DNA from: DSNY01 sp016861185
GTDB taxonomy: Bacteria > Pseudomonadota > Gammaproteobacteria > Burkholderiales > Burkholderiaceae_F
Length of the DNA stretch: 64,000 nucleotides
NCBI GenBank assembly: GCA_030263275.1
Contig: SZOR01000006.1
Coordinates: 9,402-73,401 of the forward strand
Direction: 5' to 3'
Under the pieces are notes generated by a model. That model did no database searches. It was not told the origin of the DNA and saw only the letters and a program-made list of their open reading frames with translations. This document shows positions 53,283 to 61,878 of this stretch, piece after piece (position 1 is the first letter of the stretch; each line of letters opens with the position of its first letter). The position numbers and the translations under genes were made by a program.

Positions 53283-54167
53283 CTACTTCTGCGTGCCGAA
53301 CAGCCCCGCGGGCCGGATCAGCAGCACGATCGCCATGATGATGAAGATCACCGTGTTCGACGCCTCGGGATAGAACACCTTCGTCAGGCCCTCGATCAGC
53401 CCGAGGCCGAACCCGGTGACGATCGAGCCCATGATCGAGCCCATGCCGCCGATCACGACGACCGCGAACACGACGATGATCAGGTCGGCGCCCATCTGCG
53501 GACTGACCTGGTAGATCGGAGCGGCCATCACGCCGGCCAGCGCGGCGAGCGCCACGCCGAAGCCGTAGGTCAGCGTGATCATGCGCGGCACATTGATGCC
53601 GAAGGCCTGCACCAGCGCCGGATTCTCGGTCGCCGCCCGCAGATAGCTGCCGAGCTTGGTCCTTTCGATGACGTACCAGGTGCCGAGGCAAATCACGAGC
53701 GACGCGACGATCACCCAGGCCCGGTAATTCGGCAGGAACATGAATCCGAGATTGCGCCCGCCGGTCAACTGCTCCGGCATCGCATACGGCAGCCCGGCCG
53801 AACCGTACTCGTTGCGGAAGACCCCCTGGATGATCAGTGCCAGACCGAAGGTCAGCAGCAGTCCGTACAGGTGGTCGAGCTTGTACAGCTTCGACAGCAT
53901 CAGCCGCTCGATGACCACACCGGTCGCGCCGACGATGATCGGCGCGAGCAGCAGCGACCACCAGTAGCCGATGCCCAGCTTCTCCAGCAGCAGGTAGGCG
54001 CAGAAGGCGCCCAGCATGTACTGCGCGCCATGCGTGAAGTTGATGATGTTCAGCAGCCCGAAGATCACCGCCAGGCCCAGCGAAAGCAGCGCGTAGAAGG
54101 AGCCGTTGATCAGGCCGATCAACAGCTGGCCGAACAGGGCCTGGGTCGGAACGCCGAAGATTTCCAT
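53283..54167 (-). CDS. livH: Branched-chain amino-acid-type ABC transporter permease LivH
   Basis: 294 residues with about eight membrane helices. LivH signature ALLSLGLAVIFGLLNIINFTHGAQYMLGAF and the EAA loop GSYLRAATENPALVQAFGINV. Its start lies 7 bp from the left arm of the heptamer array that separates it from the binding-protein gene. Confidence 0.92.
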   Translation of the reverse strand: MEIFGVPTQALFGQLLIGLINGSFYALLSLGLAVIFGLLNIINFTHGAQYMLGAFCAYLLLEKLGIGYWWSLLLAPIIVGATGVVIERLMLSKLYKLDHLYGLLLTFGLALIIQGVFRNEYGSAGLPYAMPEQLTGGRNLGFMFLPNYRAWVIVASLVICLGTWYVIERTKLGSYLRAATENPALVQAFGINVPRMITLTYGFGVALAALAGVMAAPIYQVSPQMGADLIIVVFAVVVIGGMGSIMGSIVTGFGLGLIEGLTKVFYPEASNTVIFIIMAIVLLIRPAGLFGTQK

Positions 54168-54173
54168 GGGCTC

Positions 54174-54256
54174 GGACTGCCGATTGCGTCATGCGGATCG
54201 CGTACTACGAACCACGCTCAGTCCGAGCGCAGTCCGCAGTCCGCGATCCGCAATCC
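54174..54256. repeat. Inverted array of 7-bp repeats between livK-like gene and livH
   Basis: Left arm GGACTGC, CGATTGC, GTCATGC, GGATCGC (54174-54201); right arm GCAGTCC, GCAGTCC, GCGATCC, GCAATCC (54229-54256); 27-bp loop. It begins 6 bp after the binding-protein stop. Same design as 7991-8134 but with more decayed units. Confidence 0.78.
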
Positions 54257-54261
54257 CTCTG

Positions 54262-55473
54262 TCACTTCACCAACGGGCAGCCGCCCTCGTTCAACGGGCG
54301 GAACGCCTGCTCGGCCGGGATCGTCGCGCGGATCTTGTAGTAGTCGTACGGTCCCTTCGACTCGGAAGGCTTCTTGACCTCCACCAGGTACGCCGGGTGA
54401 ATCTTGCGCCCGTCGGGCCGGATCACACCCTTGCCGAACAGCGGATCGTCGGTCGGCATCTTCTTCATCTGTTCGATGACCTTCGTGCCGTCGTCGGTCT
54501 TGATCGCCTCGATCGCCTTCAGGTAGTGCAGCACGCCTGCGTACACGCCCGCATGCACCATCGTCGGGTACTTGCCGCCGTGCGCCGCTGCGAACCGCTT
54601 CGCCCAGGCGCGCGTGGCGTCGTTCAGATCCCAGTAGAAGGTTTCGGTGAAGATCAGGCCCTGCGCCTTGTCGAGCCCCAGGCCGTGCACGTCGGACAGG
54701 AACACGAGCATGCCGGCGAGGCTCTGGCCGGCCTTGACGATGCCGAACTCGGCCGCCTGCTTGACCGAGTTGATCGTGTCGCCGCCGGCGTTCGCCAGAC
54801 CGATGACCTTCGCCTTCGACGCCTGCGCCTGCAGCAGGAAGGAGGAGAAGTCCTGCGTGTTCAGCGGGTGCCGCACCTTGCCGAGCACCTTGCCGCCGTT
54901 TTTCAGCACCGCCGCTTCGGTATCGCGCTCGAGCGCGTGGCCGAACGCATAGTCGGAGGTCAGGAAGAACCAGGAGTCGCCGCCGGTCTTCACGATCGCG
55001 CTGCCGGTGCCGTTGGCCAGCATCCAGGTGTCGTAGGTCCAGTGCACCGTGTTCGGCGAGCAGGCCTTGCCGGTCAGATCCGACGAAGCGGCGCCCGAGT
55101 CGATGAAGGCCTTGCCCTTCTCGCGCGTCAACTGGTTGATTGCCAGTGCCACCGCCGAGTTCGGCACGTCGAAGATCGCGTCGACCTTGTCGACGTCGTA
55201 CCACTGGCGCGCGACGCTCGAGCCGACGTCGGCCTTGTTCTGGTGGTCGGCCGAGACGATCTCGACCTTCATCCCCTTCTTCGCCGCGCCGAAGTCCTCC
55301 ACGGCCATGCGCGCCGCGACCACCGAACCCGGACCGCCGATGTCGGCGTACAGGCTCGACATGTCGCTCATCACGCCGATCTTGATCACCCCGTCCGAGA
55401 TCTGTGCGCTGGCCGCGCCCGCGCCGAACGCGAGCGCCGCGCCGACCAGCATCGAGATCAATTTGCGTTTCAT
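54262..55473 (-). CDS. ABC transporter periplasmic substrate-binding protein (LivK-like)
   Basis: 403 residues. Signal peptide (to ~residue 24, ASAQ), then a type I periplasmic binding fold: IKIGVMSDMSSLYADIGGPGSVVAARMAVEDFG, IVSADHQNKADVG and VDAIFDVPNSAVALAINQL. The sequence is of the branch that serves branched-chain amino acids, amides or aromatic acids; the ligand is not known. AAGGAGG precedes the ATG. Its mRNA may be stabilised by the heptamer array after its stop. Confidence 0.9.
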   Translation of the reverse strand: MKRKLISMLVGAALAFGAGAASAQISDGVIKIGVMSDMSSLYADIGGPGSVVAARMAVEDFGAAKKGMKVEIVSADHQNKADVGSSVARQWYDVDKVDAIFDVPNSAVALAINQLTREKGKAFIDSGAASSDLTGKACSPNTVHWTYDTWMLANGTGSAIVKTGGDSWFFLTSDYAFGHALERDTEAAVLKNGGKVLGKVRHPLNTQDFSSFLLQAQASKAKVIGLANAGGDTINSVKQAAEFGIVKAGQSLAGMLVFLSDVHGLGLDKAQGLIFTETFYWDLNDATRAWAKRFAAAHGGKYPTMVHAGVYAGVLHYLKAIEAIKTDDGTKVIEQMKKMPTDDPLFGKGVIRPDGRKIHPAYLVEVKKPSESKGPYDYYKIRATIPAEQAFRPLNEGGCPLVK

Positions 55474-55518
55474 CACAACCTCCTTGTAGTTCGGCTCTCG
55501 CCCAAAAACTGCGCGCCC

Positions 55519-56229
55519 TCAGACGCCCAGATACTCGTGCAACAAGTCCTTCTTCTTCTCCAGCTCGCCGGCGGCGAAGCTCTCGACGATGCGGCCGTGC
55601 TCCATCACGTAGAAGCGATCCGCGAGCGGCGCGGCGAAGCGGAAGTTCTGTTCGACCATCACGATCGTGAAGCCCTTCTCGCGCAGGGTCCGGATCGTGC
55701 GCGCAAGCGCCTGCACGATGACCGGCGCCAGGCCCTCGGAGATCTCGTCGAGCAGCAGCAGCTTGGCGCCGGTGCGCAGGATGCGCGCGACCGCGAGCAT
55801 CTGCTGCTCGCCGCCCGACAGCCGCATGCCGGGGCTCGTCCGGCGTTCCTTCAGGTTCGGGAACATCGCGTAGATCTCGTCGAGCGACATGCCGCCGCTC
55901 GCCACCGGCGGCGGCAGCAGCAGGTTCTCTTCGCAGGTCAGGCTGGCGAAGATGCCGCGCTCTTCCGGGCAGTAGCCGATGCCGAGTTGCGCGATCCGGT
56001 GCGGCGGCAGGCCGACCGCCTCGCGGCCGTTGATCATGATCGAGCCGGAGCGCTTGCCGACCAGACCCAGAATCGCCTTCAGCGTGGTCGTGCGGCCCGC
56101 GCCGTTGCGGCCGAGCAGCGTAACCACCTCGCCGCGGTTCACCGTCAGGTCGACCCCGTGCAGGATGTGCGACTCGCCGTAGAAGGCGTGCACGTCCGTC
56201 AGGCGCAGGTATTCGACGCTCTTATCCAT
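55519..56229 (-). CDS. livF: ABC transporter ATP-binding protein LivF (Walker A Lys replaced by Arg)
   Basis: 236 residues. The Walker A reads GRNGAGRTT: the usual Lys is Arg46. The rest is intact: Q-loop region, signature LSGGEQQML, Walker B KLLLLDEISEGLAP and switch His region VMVEQNFRFA (Gln/Asn rather than a clear His). It overlaps livG by 8 bp. It pairs with LivG, whose Walker A is normal. Confidence 0.9.
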   Translation of the reverse strand: MDKSVEYLRLTDVHAFYGESHILHGVDLTVNRGEVVTLLGRNGAGRTTTLKAILGLVGKRSGSIMINGREAVGLPPHRIAQLGIGYCPEERGIFASLTCEENLLLPPPVASGGMSLDEIYAMFPNLKERRTSPGMRLSGGEQQMLAVARILRTGAKLLLLDEISEGLAPVIVQALARTIRTLREKGFTIVMVEQNFRFAAPLADRFYVMEHGRIVESFAAGELEKKKDLLHEYLGV

Positions 56230-57001
56230 GCGCGCCCTGCAGCTCGACTTCCGCGCTGCCCATGTACGCCTCGAGCACCTGCGGGTTCTTCGAAACCGTC
56301 GCGTACGGCCCCTCGGCGATGACCTGGCCGCGCGACAGCACGGTGATCGTGTCGGCGATCGTCTCGACGACGTTCATGTTGTGCTCGACCATCAGGATCG
56401 TGCGGTTGGCGGCGACCTTCTTGATCAGTTGCGTGACGCGCTCGACGTCCTCGTGCCCCATGCCCTGGGTCGGCTCGTCGAGCAGCATCAGCTCCGGATC
56501 CATCGCCAGCGTCGTCGCGATCTCCAGCGCGCGCTTGCGGCCGTACGGCAGCTCGACGGTCACGTAATCGGCGAACTCGCGCAGCCCGACGGTGTCGAGC
56601 AGCTCGAGCGCGCGGCCGTTCAGTGCCTCGAGCGAGCGCTCCGACTCCCAGAACCGGAACGTCTTGTCGGTCTTGCTCAGCAGCGCGATCCGGACGTTCT
56701 CCAGCACCGTGAGATGGGGGAAGGTCGCCGAGATCTGGAACGAGCGGATGATGCCGCGCCGCGCGATCTGCGCCGGCTTCTCGAACGTGATGTCCTGCCC
56801 GTTGAACAGGATCTTGCCGCGCGTCGGGATCAGGAACTTGGTCAGCAGATTGAAGCAGGTCGTCTTGCCCGCCCCGTTCGGCCCGATCAGCGCGTGGATC
56901 GTCCCGCGCACGACCTTCAGGTTGACGTCGTTGACCGCGACGAAGCCCTTGAACTCCTTCGTCAGCGACTGCGTCTCGATGATGACGTCGCGCGCGCTCA
57001 C
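56222..57001 (-). CDS. livG: ABC transporter ATP-binding protein LivG
   Basis: 259 residues from a GTG start with AAGGAGG upstream. Walker A GPNGAGKTT, LivG-type block RRGIIRSFQISATFPHLTVLENV, signature-like ELPYGRKRALEIATTLA, Walker B LMLLDEPTQGMGHEDV, switch His in MVEHNM. First gene of the livG-livF-livK-livH-livM transporter operon. Confidence 0.93.
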   Translation of the reverse strand: MSARDVIIETQSLTKEFKGFVAVNDVNLKVVRGTIHALIGPNGAGKTTCFNLLTKFLIPTRGKILFNGQDITFEKPAQIARRGIIRSFQISATFPHLTVLENVRIALLSKTDKTFRFWESERSLEALNGRALELLDTVGLREFADYVTVELPYGRKRALEIATTLAMDPELMLLDEPTQGMGHEDVERVTQLIKKVAANRTILMVEHNMNVVETIADTITVLSRGQVIAEGPYATVSKNPQVLEAYMGSAEVELQGAHG

Positions 57002-57284
57002 GCGCCGCCCTCCTTCGGGTTCGAACGAAACGCCTCCGGCGGCTGCGCGCCGCGATGGCGTGCGCCCGTACGCCCGACGAACCGCGCTTGCGTGATCTCG
57101 TGTATCGACGCCAAGGACTGTCTCCTCGTGACCGGCGGAGGCGCATGGCCGATTCCGTCGGCGCCGAGCCTGTGTTTGTTGTGCGCTCGGCGGCGCGACT
57201 TTAGCGCAGCCCGTTCGACTTGTCCTGCCCGGGTCGGCCCTGTATGTTGCGCGCCTGCCTCCGATTCACAACACGAAACGAGCC

Positions 57285-58178
57285 GTGAGTTCCGGTCCGG
57301 TCGCGCGCCTGCTGAACCTGCCGGCCCTGCTGCGCCACCTGGGCGCGCGCCGCGCCGACCGCTCGGTCCACGATCCGGCCGACGATCTCGAGCTCGCGCT
57401 CTACGGCGCGATCTTCGGGAACAACTTCCTGCACTACGGCTACTTCCCGCAGCCGCCCGCCGATGCCGAATCGATCAGCTTCGCGGACCTGAAGCGAGCG
57501 ATGGACGACTACGCGACGCTGCTGGTCGGGCGCGTACGGCCGGGCGAATGCGTGCTCGACGTGGGCTGCGGCATGGGCGGGCTGCTCGCGCGGCTCGACG
57601 CCGCCGGCGCGCGGGTGGTCGGCGTGACGCCGAACGCAGCGCACGCGGCGCACATTCGCGCACGCTGGCCGCACATCCCGTTGATCGAAAGCGTGTTCGA
57701 GCGGATCGACGCAACGGCGATCGCGCCCAAGTTCGACGCGATCGTCAACGCCGAGTCGTTCCAGTACATCGATCTGGATGCCGGCATGCGCAACGTCCGC
57801 GCCCTGCTCGCGCCCGGCGGGCGCTGGATCGTCAGCGACTACTTCCGGCTGCAGGCGGATGCGAAGAACAGATCCGGCCATCTGCTCGCCGACTTCGAGG
57901 CCGCGCTTGCGCGGCACGGGCTGGCGGTCGCCGAGCGCGTCGACGTCACCGAAAACGTGCTGCCCACGCTCGCGTACGGCAAGCTGCTCGCGACCAAGTT
58001 CGCGCTGCCGCTGGCGCGCTTCGCGTCCGAGAAGTTTTTCCTGCGCCGGCGGCTCGCCGCTTACCTGTTCCAGCCGACGGTGCGCGCCAAGCTCGCCGCG
58101 GTCAAGCTCGACACGCTCGACCCCGACGTGTTCCGGCGCGAGAAGCGCTACCTGCTGTTCACGCTCCGGCCCGACTAG
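57285..58178 (+). CDS. SAM-dependent class I methyltransferase
   Basis: 297 residues from a GTG start. SAM motif CVLDVGCGMGGLLARLDAAGARVVGV (~87-112), then YLDLDAG-type motif IDLDAGMRNVRALLAPGGRWIVSD, as in cyclopropane-synthase/SAM-MT-like small-molecule methyltransferases. The N-terminal NFLHYGYFP fits that group. Substrate unknown. It converges with pckG; the two stop codons share the palindrome CTAG. Confidence 0.8.
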   Translation: MSSGPVARLLNLPALLRHLGARRADRSVHDPADDLELALYGAIFGNNFLHYGYFPQPPADAESISFADLKRAMDDYATLLVGRVRPGECVLDVGCGMGGLLARLDAAGARVVGVTPNAAHAAHIRARWPHIPLIESVFERIDATAIAPKFDAIVNAESFQYIDLDAGMRNVRALLAPGGRWIVSDYFRLQADAKNRSGHLLADFEAALARHGLAVAERVDVTENVLPTLAYGKLLATKFALPLARFASEKFFLRRRLAAYLFQPTVRAKLAAVKLDTLDPDVFRREKRYLLFTLRPD

Positions 58179-60010
58179 GCACCGAGCCGCCGCGCGAGCC
58201 GCTGCCGCGTCGCTTCGAGCTGCTCGGGCAGCCGGTCGCGCAGCTTGTCGAACAACTCGGTGTGCGAATGCAGCTCTTCGCGCCACGATTGCGCGTCGAC
58301 CGACGTGATGCGCGCGTACGCGGCCGGCGGGAACGCCAACCCGTCCCAGTGCAGGTCTTCGTAGCGCGGCGAGATGCCGAACACGTGCTCGGCGCCCTGC
58401 GCGCGGCCTTCGATCCGGCGGACCATCCATTCGAGCACGCGCATGTTCTCGCCGAACCCCGGCCAGACGAACCTGCCTTGCTCGTCGGTGCGGAACCAGT
58501 TGACGCAGAAGATCTTCGGCAGCCTCGCGCCGCCCGCCTGCAGTTTTGCGCCAAGCTCGAGCCAGTGCCGGAAGTAATCGCCCATGTGGTAGCCGCAGAA
58601 CGGCAGCATCGCGAACGGGTCGCGCCGCAGAACGCCCTGCGCCCCAGCGGCCGCGGCAGTGGTCTCCGAACCCATCGTCGCGGCCATGTACACGCCCTCC
58701 TGCCACTCGCGCGCTTCGGTCACCAGCGGAACCGTCGTCGAACGCCGTCCGCCGAAGACGAAGGCGTCGATCGGCACGCCGTCCGGGTTTTCCCAGTCCT
58801 CGTCGATCGACGGGCACTGATTCGCCATCACCGTGAAGCGGGCGTTCGGGTGCGCCGCCTTGCGCCCGCACTCGGGGGTCCAATCGTTTCCCTGCCAGTC
58901 CGTGAGATGCGCCGGCGCCGGACCCATGCCCTCCCACCACACGTCGCCGTCGTCGGTTAGCGCGACGTTGGTGAAGATGACGTTGGAATGCAGCATCGCC
59001 ATCGCGTTGCGGTTGGTCTTCTCGCTGGTGCCGGGCGCCACGCCGAAGCAGCCGTACTCCGGATTGATCGCGTACAGCCGCCCGTCGGCATGCGGCTTGA
59101 TCCACGCGATGTCCTCGCCGATCGTGGTCACCTTCCAGCCGTCGAAACCGGCCGGCGGGATCAGCATCGCGAAGTTGGTCTTGCCGCACGCGGACGGGAA
59201 CGCCGCGGCGACGTGGTACTTGCGACCCTCCGGCGACGTCACCGCGAGGATCAGCATGTGTTCGGCGAGCCAACCTTCGTCGCGGCCCATCGTCGAAGCG
59301 ATGCGCAGCGCGAAGCACTTCTTGCCCAGCAGCGCGTTGCCGCCGTAGCCCGAGCCGAAACTCCAGATCTCGCGCGTCTCGGGAAAGTGGACGATGTACT
59401 TGGTCGCGTTGCACGGCCACGGCACGTCCTTTTCGCCGGGCGCGAGCGGCTTGCCCACCGAATGCACGCAGGGAACGAAGGCGCCGTCCTCGCCGAGCGC
59501 GTCGAGCACCGCGCGGCCCATGCGCGTCATCATCCGCATGTTGACGACGACGTACGGGCTATCGGAAACCTCGACGCCGATCTGCGCGATGTGCGAGCCG
59601 AGCGGCCCCATCGAGAACGGGATCACGTACATCGTGCGGCCGCGCATGCAGCCGGCGAACAGCCCGTTCAGCGTCCTGCGCATCTCCGCCGGCGCGATCC
59701 AGTTGTTGGTCGGCCCGGCATCGGCCCGGTCCGCGGTGCAGATGAACGTACGGTCTTCGACGCGGGCGACGTCGCTCGGGTCAGACCACGCCAGATATGA
59801 GTTCGGCCGCTTCTCGGGATTCAGCCGGCGCAGCGTCCCGGCGCGCACCATCTCGTCGCACAGCCGGTCGTATTCGGCCTGCGAACCGTCGGCCCAGACG
59901 ATGCGCTCCGGCTGAGTGAGCCGCGCGATGTCGGCGACCCACGCGATCAGTTTGCGGTGCTTGACGTAGGCGGGGGCGTTGATGCTCGGACTGGACGGAA
60001 CTGCGCTCAT
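58175..60010 (-). CDS. pckG: Phosphoenolpyruvate carboxykinase (GTP)
   Basis: 611 residues. GTP-type signatures: MYVIPFSMGPLGSHIAQIGVEVSDSPYVV, kinase-1a P-loop FPSACGKTNFAML with catalytic Cys, IGEDIAWI and FGVAPGTSEKTNRNA. It converts oxaloacetate to PEP in gluconeogenesis. GGAGG lies before the chosen ATG. Confidence 0.97.
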   Translation of the reverse strand: MSAVPSSPSINAPAYVKHRKLIAWVADIARLTQPERIVWADGSQAEYDRLCDEMVRAGTLRRLNPEKRPNSYLAWSDPSDVARVEDRTFICTADRADAGPTNNWIAPAEMRRTLNGLFAGCMRGRTMYVIPFSMGPLGSHIAQIGVEVSDSPYVVVNMRMMTRMGRAVLDALGEDGAFVPCVHSVGKPLAPGEKDVPWPCNATKYIVHFPETREIWSFGSGYGGNALLGKKCFALRIASTMGRDEGWLAEHMLILAVTSPEGRKYHVAAAFPSACGKTNFAMLIPPAGFDGWKVTTIGEDIAWIKPHADGRLYAINPEYGCFGVAPGTSEKTNRNAMAMLHSNVIFTNVALTDDGDVWWEGMGPAPAHLTDWQGNDWTPECGRKAAHPNARFTVMANQCPSIDEDWENPDGVPIDAFVFGGRRSTTVPLVTEAREWQEGVYMAATMGSETTAAAAGAQGVLRRDPFAMLPFCGYHMGDYFRHWLELGAKLQAGGARLPKIFCVNWFRTDEQGRFVWPGFGENMRVLEWMVRRIEGRAQGAEHVFGISPRYEDLHWDGLAFPPAAYARITSVDAQSWREELHSHTELFDKLRDRLPEQLEATRQRLARRLGA

Positions 60011-60266
60011 CGATCGGTCTCCCTCCGCGGAACCGCAGCGGTTGCCGCAGGAGCTAAGGTCAGGTGCGACTCGGCTTGTGGCCGGCACGCGGCCGTGTTC
60101 TCGGAGGGGCCCCGATCGGGCCTTGGGACCGCGCGGAAAGGCGCGCAGTTTACCGCGCGAGCGCAGCGCCGCCCGGCGACGGCATTGCGCGCGGACAGAC
60201 GGTGCGCCGTCGCCGACCGCAGCGGGGTGTGTTGCGCGCTGCACCAGCAGAAGGCAAAGTCCGCCG

Positions 60267-61250
60267 ATGCGCATCGCCATCCTCGACGATTATCAGGACG
60301 TGGTCCGGCACCTCGACTGCTTTGGAAAGCTGCGCGGCCACGAGGTCAAGGTCTTCAATCACCCCGCCCGCGGGACGGGACAGTTTGCCGCGCGGCTGAC
60401 CGGATTCGACGCGATCGTCCTGATCCGCGAGCGCACGCGAATCAACGACGCGCTGCTGGCGCAACTGCCTGATCTGAAGCTGATCAGCCAGACCGGCAAG
60501 GTCGGTGCGCACGTGGACGTCGCCGCCTGCGCGCGGCGCGGGATTGCCGTGGCCGAGTCGAGCGGCTATCCGCCGGCGACGGCCGAGTTCACCTGGCTGC
60601 TCGTGCTCGCGGCGCTGCGCCGGCTCCCCGCCTACATGGCCAACCTGTACGCCGGGCGCTGGCAGCAGAGCGTGCCGGCAACCGCGGCGAATCGGCTCGC
60701 CGGCCTCGGCGAGTCGTTGCGCGGCAAGACGCTCGGCGTCTGGGGCTACGGTCGGATCGGCAGGCTCGTCGCGGGCTACGGGCGCGCGTTCGGGATGCGG
60801 GTCGCCGTGCACGGCCGCGAGTCATCGCTAGCACAAGCGCGCGCCGACGGCTTCGAAGCGATCGCCGCGAAGGACGCCTTTTTCGCCGGCGTCGACGTGC
60901 TGAGCCTGCATCTGCGGCTCGTCGACGCCACGCGAGGATGCGTCACGCGCGCGGATCTCGCGCGCATGAAGCCGACCGCGCTGCTGGTGAACACGAGCCG
61001 TGCCGAGTTGATCGAGCCCGGGGCGCTCGCCGATGCGCTGCGCGCCGGCCACCCGGGACTGGCGGCGGTCGACGTGTTCGAGCGCGAACCGGTCGGGGCC
61101 GACGAACCGCTGCTCGCGTTGCCGAACGCGGTGTGCACGCCGCACCTCGGCTTCACCGAAAGGCAGTCGTACGAAACCCTGCTCGGCGGCGCCTTCGACA
61201 ACGTCGTCGCGTTTGCCGCCGGCCAGCCGGTCAATCTCGTCGCGGCCTGA
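60267..61250 (+). CDS. D-isomer-specific 2-hydroxyacid dehydrogenase
   Basis: 327 residues. NAD-binding GVWGYGRIGRLVAGYGRAFGM, the Arg loop VNTSRAELIEPGAL, the Glu region VDVFEREPVGADEPLL and the catalytic-His stretch TPHLGFTERQSYE are present. Fits the glyoxylate/hydroxypyruvate-reductase-like or phosphoglycerate-dehydrogenase-like group; substrate undetermined. Divergent from pckG, with a 256-bp shared promoter region. Confidence 0.88.
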   Translation: MRIAILDDYQDVVRHLDCFGKLRGHEVKVFNHPARGTGQFAARLTGFDAIVLIRERTRINDALLAQLPDLKLISQTGKVGAHVDVAACARRGIAVAESSGYPPATAEFTWLLVLAALRRLPAYMANLYAGRWQQSVPATAANRLAGLGESLRGKTLGVWGYGRIGRLVAGYGRAFGMRVAVHGRESSLAQARADGFEAIAAKDAFFAGVDVLSLHLRLVDATRGCVTRADLARMKPTALLVNTSRAELIEPGALADALRAGHPGLAAVDVFEREPVGADEPLLALPNAVCTPHLGFTERQSYETLLGGAFDNVVAFAAGQPVNLVAA

Positions 61251-61260
61251 ACGAGGACGA

Positions 61261-61285
61261 AAAAAAAGCCGGTCCGCGGACCGGC
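61261..61285 (-). terminator. Rho-independent terminator of the cold-shock gene
   Basis: Stem GCCGGTCC / GGACCGGC (61268-61285) followed on the minus strand by seven T. It lies between the convergent 2-hydroxyacid dehydrogenase and csp genes and could work for both. Confidence 0.88.
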
Positions 61286-61307
61286 TCGAGGAAGCCTGGC
61301 AGCGCTC

Positions 61308-61514
61308 TCAGCCGATCGGCACGATCTCGACGGCCTGCGGGCCTTTCTGGCCTTGCTGCACCTGGTACTCGACCCGCTGGTTCTCCTTCAGCGTGCGGAA
61401 GCCCTTGGCCTTGATGCCGCTGTAGTGCGCGAACAGATCCGCGCCGCCGTCGTCCGGTTTGATGAACCCGAAGCCCTTGGTTTCGTTGAACCACTTCACG
61501 GTGCCTGTCGGCAT
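61308..61514 (-). CDS. Cold-shock domain protein (CspA family)
   Basis: 68 residues, a single cold-shock domain. RNP1 KGFGFIKP and RNP2-type DLFAHYSGI are intact; the tail GQKGPQAVEIVPI is standard. It binds single-stranded nucleic acid and acts as an RNA chaperone. Its upstream region contains a terminator-like hairpin within the probable leader. Confidence 0.97.
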   Translation of the reverse strand: MPTGTVKWFNETKGFGFIKPDDGGADLFAHYSGIKAKGFRTLKENQRVEYQVQQGQKGPQAVEIVPIG

Positions 61515-61528
61515 GTCTTACTCACTCG

Positions 61529-61551
61529 AAAAAACGCGGGATGCGCCCGCG
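61529..61551 (-). terminator. Terminator-like hairpin 15 bp upstream of the csp start
   Basis: On the minus strand CGCGGG - 5-nt loop - CCCGCG is followed by TTTTTT, ending 15 bp before the csp ATG. It may be the terminator of the AbrB-family gene upstream, or a transcription attenuator in the csp leader. Confidence 0.6.
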
Positions 61552-61878
61552 GCGCGCAAGCGACTCGTCGTATGTGGGCATTGCTGCGACAGGGACTGCC
61601 AGACGGAACCGAGGGGAAATGGCTGGAGGCGGCGCCGGAGACGGCGAACCGCGCTTGGGACGGACCGGGCGAGCACTGATTACGAAGTAAAACCACAGCG
61701 CAGAATCGACTGCGCTGCCAACGTACACCAGGGACTGCAAAAAAGCCAGTGCCAATTCCGGCCGATCCGCCGTGCGCAAACGGTATCCGGCGCGGCGCGA
61801 CGGGTGCGCCGGGGCGGGGCGGGCCGTGGATCCTGCGGCGCCGGGCGAGACAGCCGAGCCTCGCCGGGACAGGCACAT
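61552..61878. other. Non-coding spacer upstream of csp
   Basis: 327 bp with no recognised gene; it should hold the csp promoter and leader. A short stretch at 61680-61750 is less GC-rich than its surroundings. An open frame crosses it on the minus strand but looks like chance. Confidence 0.5.

Noticed and set aside
61522..61878. 118-residue minus-strand open frame upstream of csp
   Set aside because: No ribosome site, low-complexity Pro/Arg stretches, overlaps the terminator hairpin; more likely leader or spacer.
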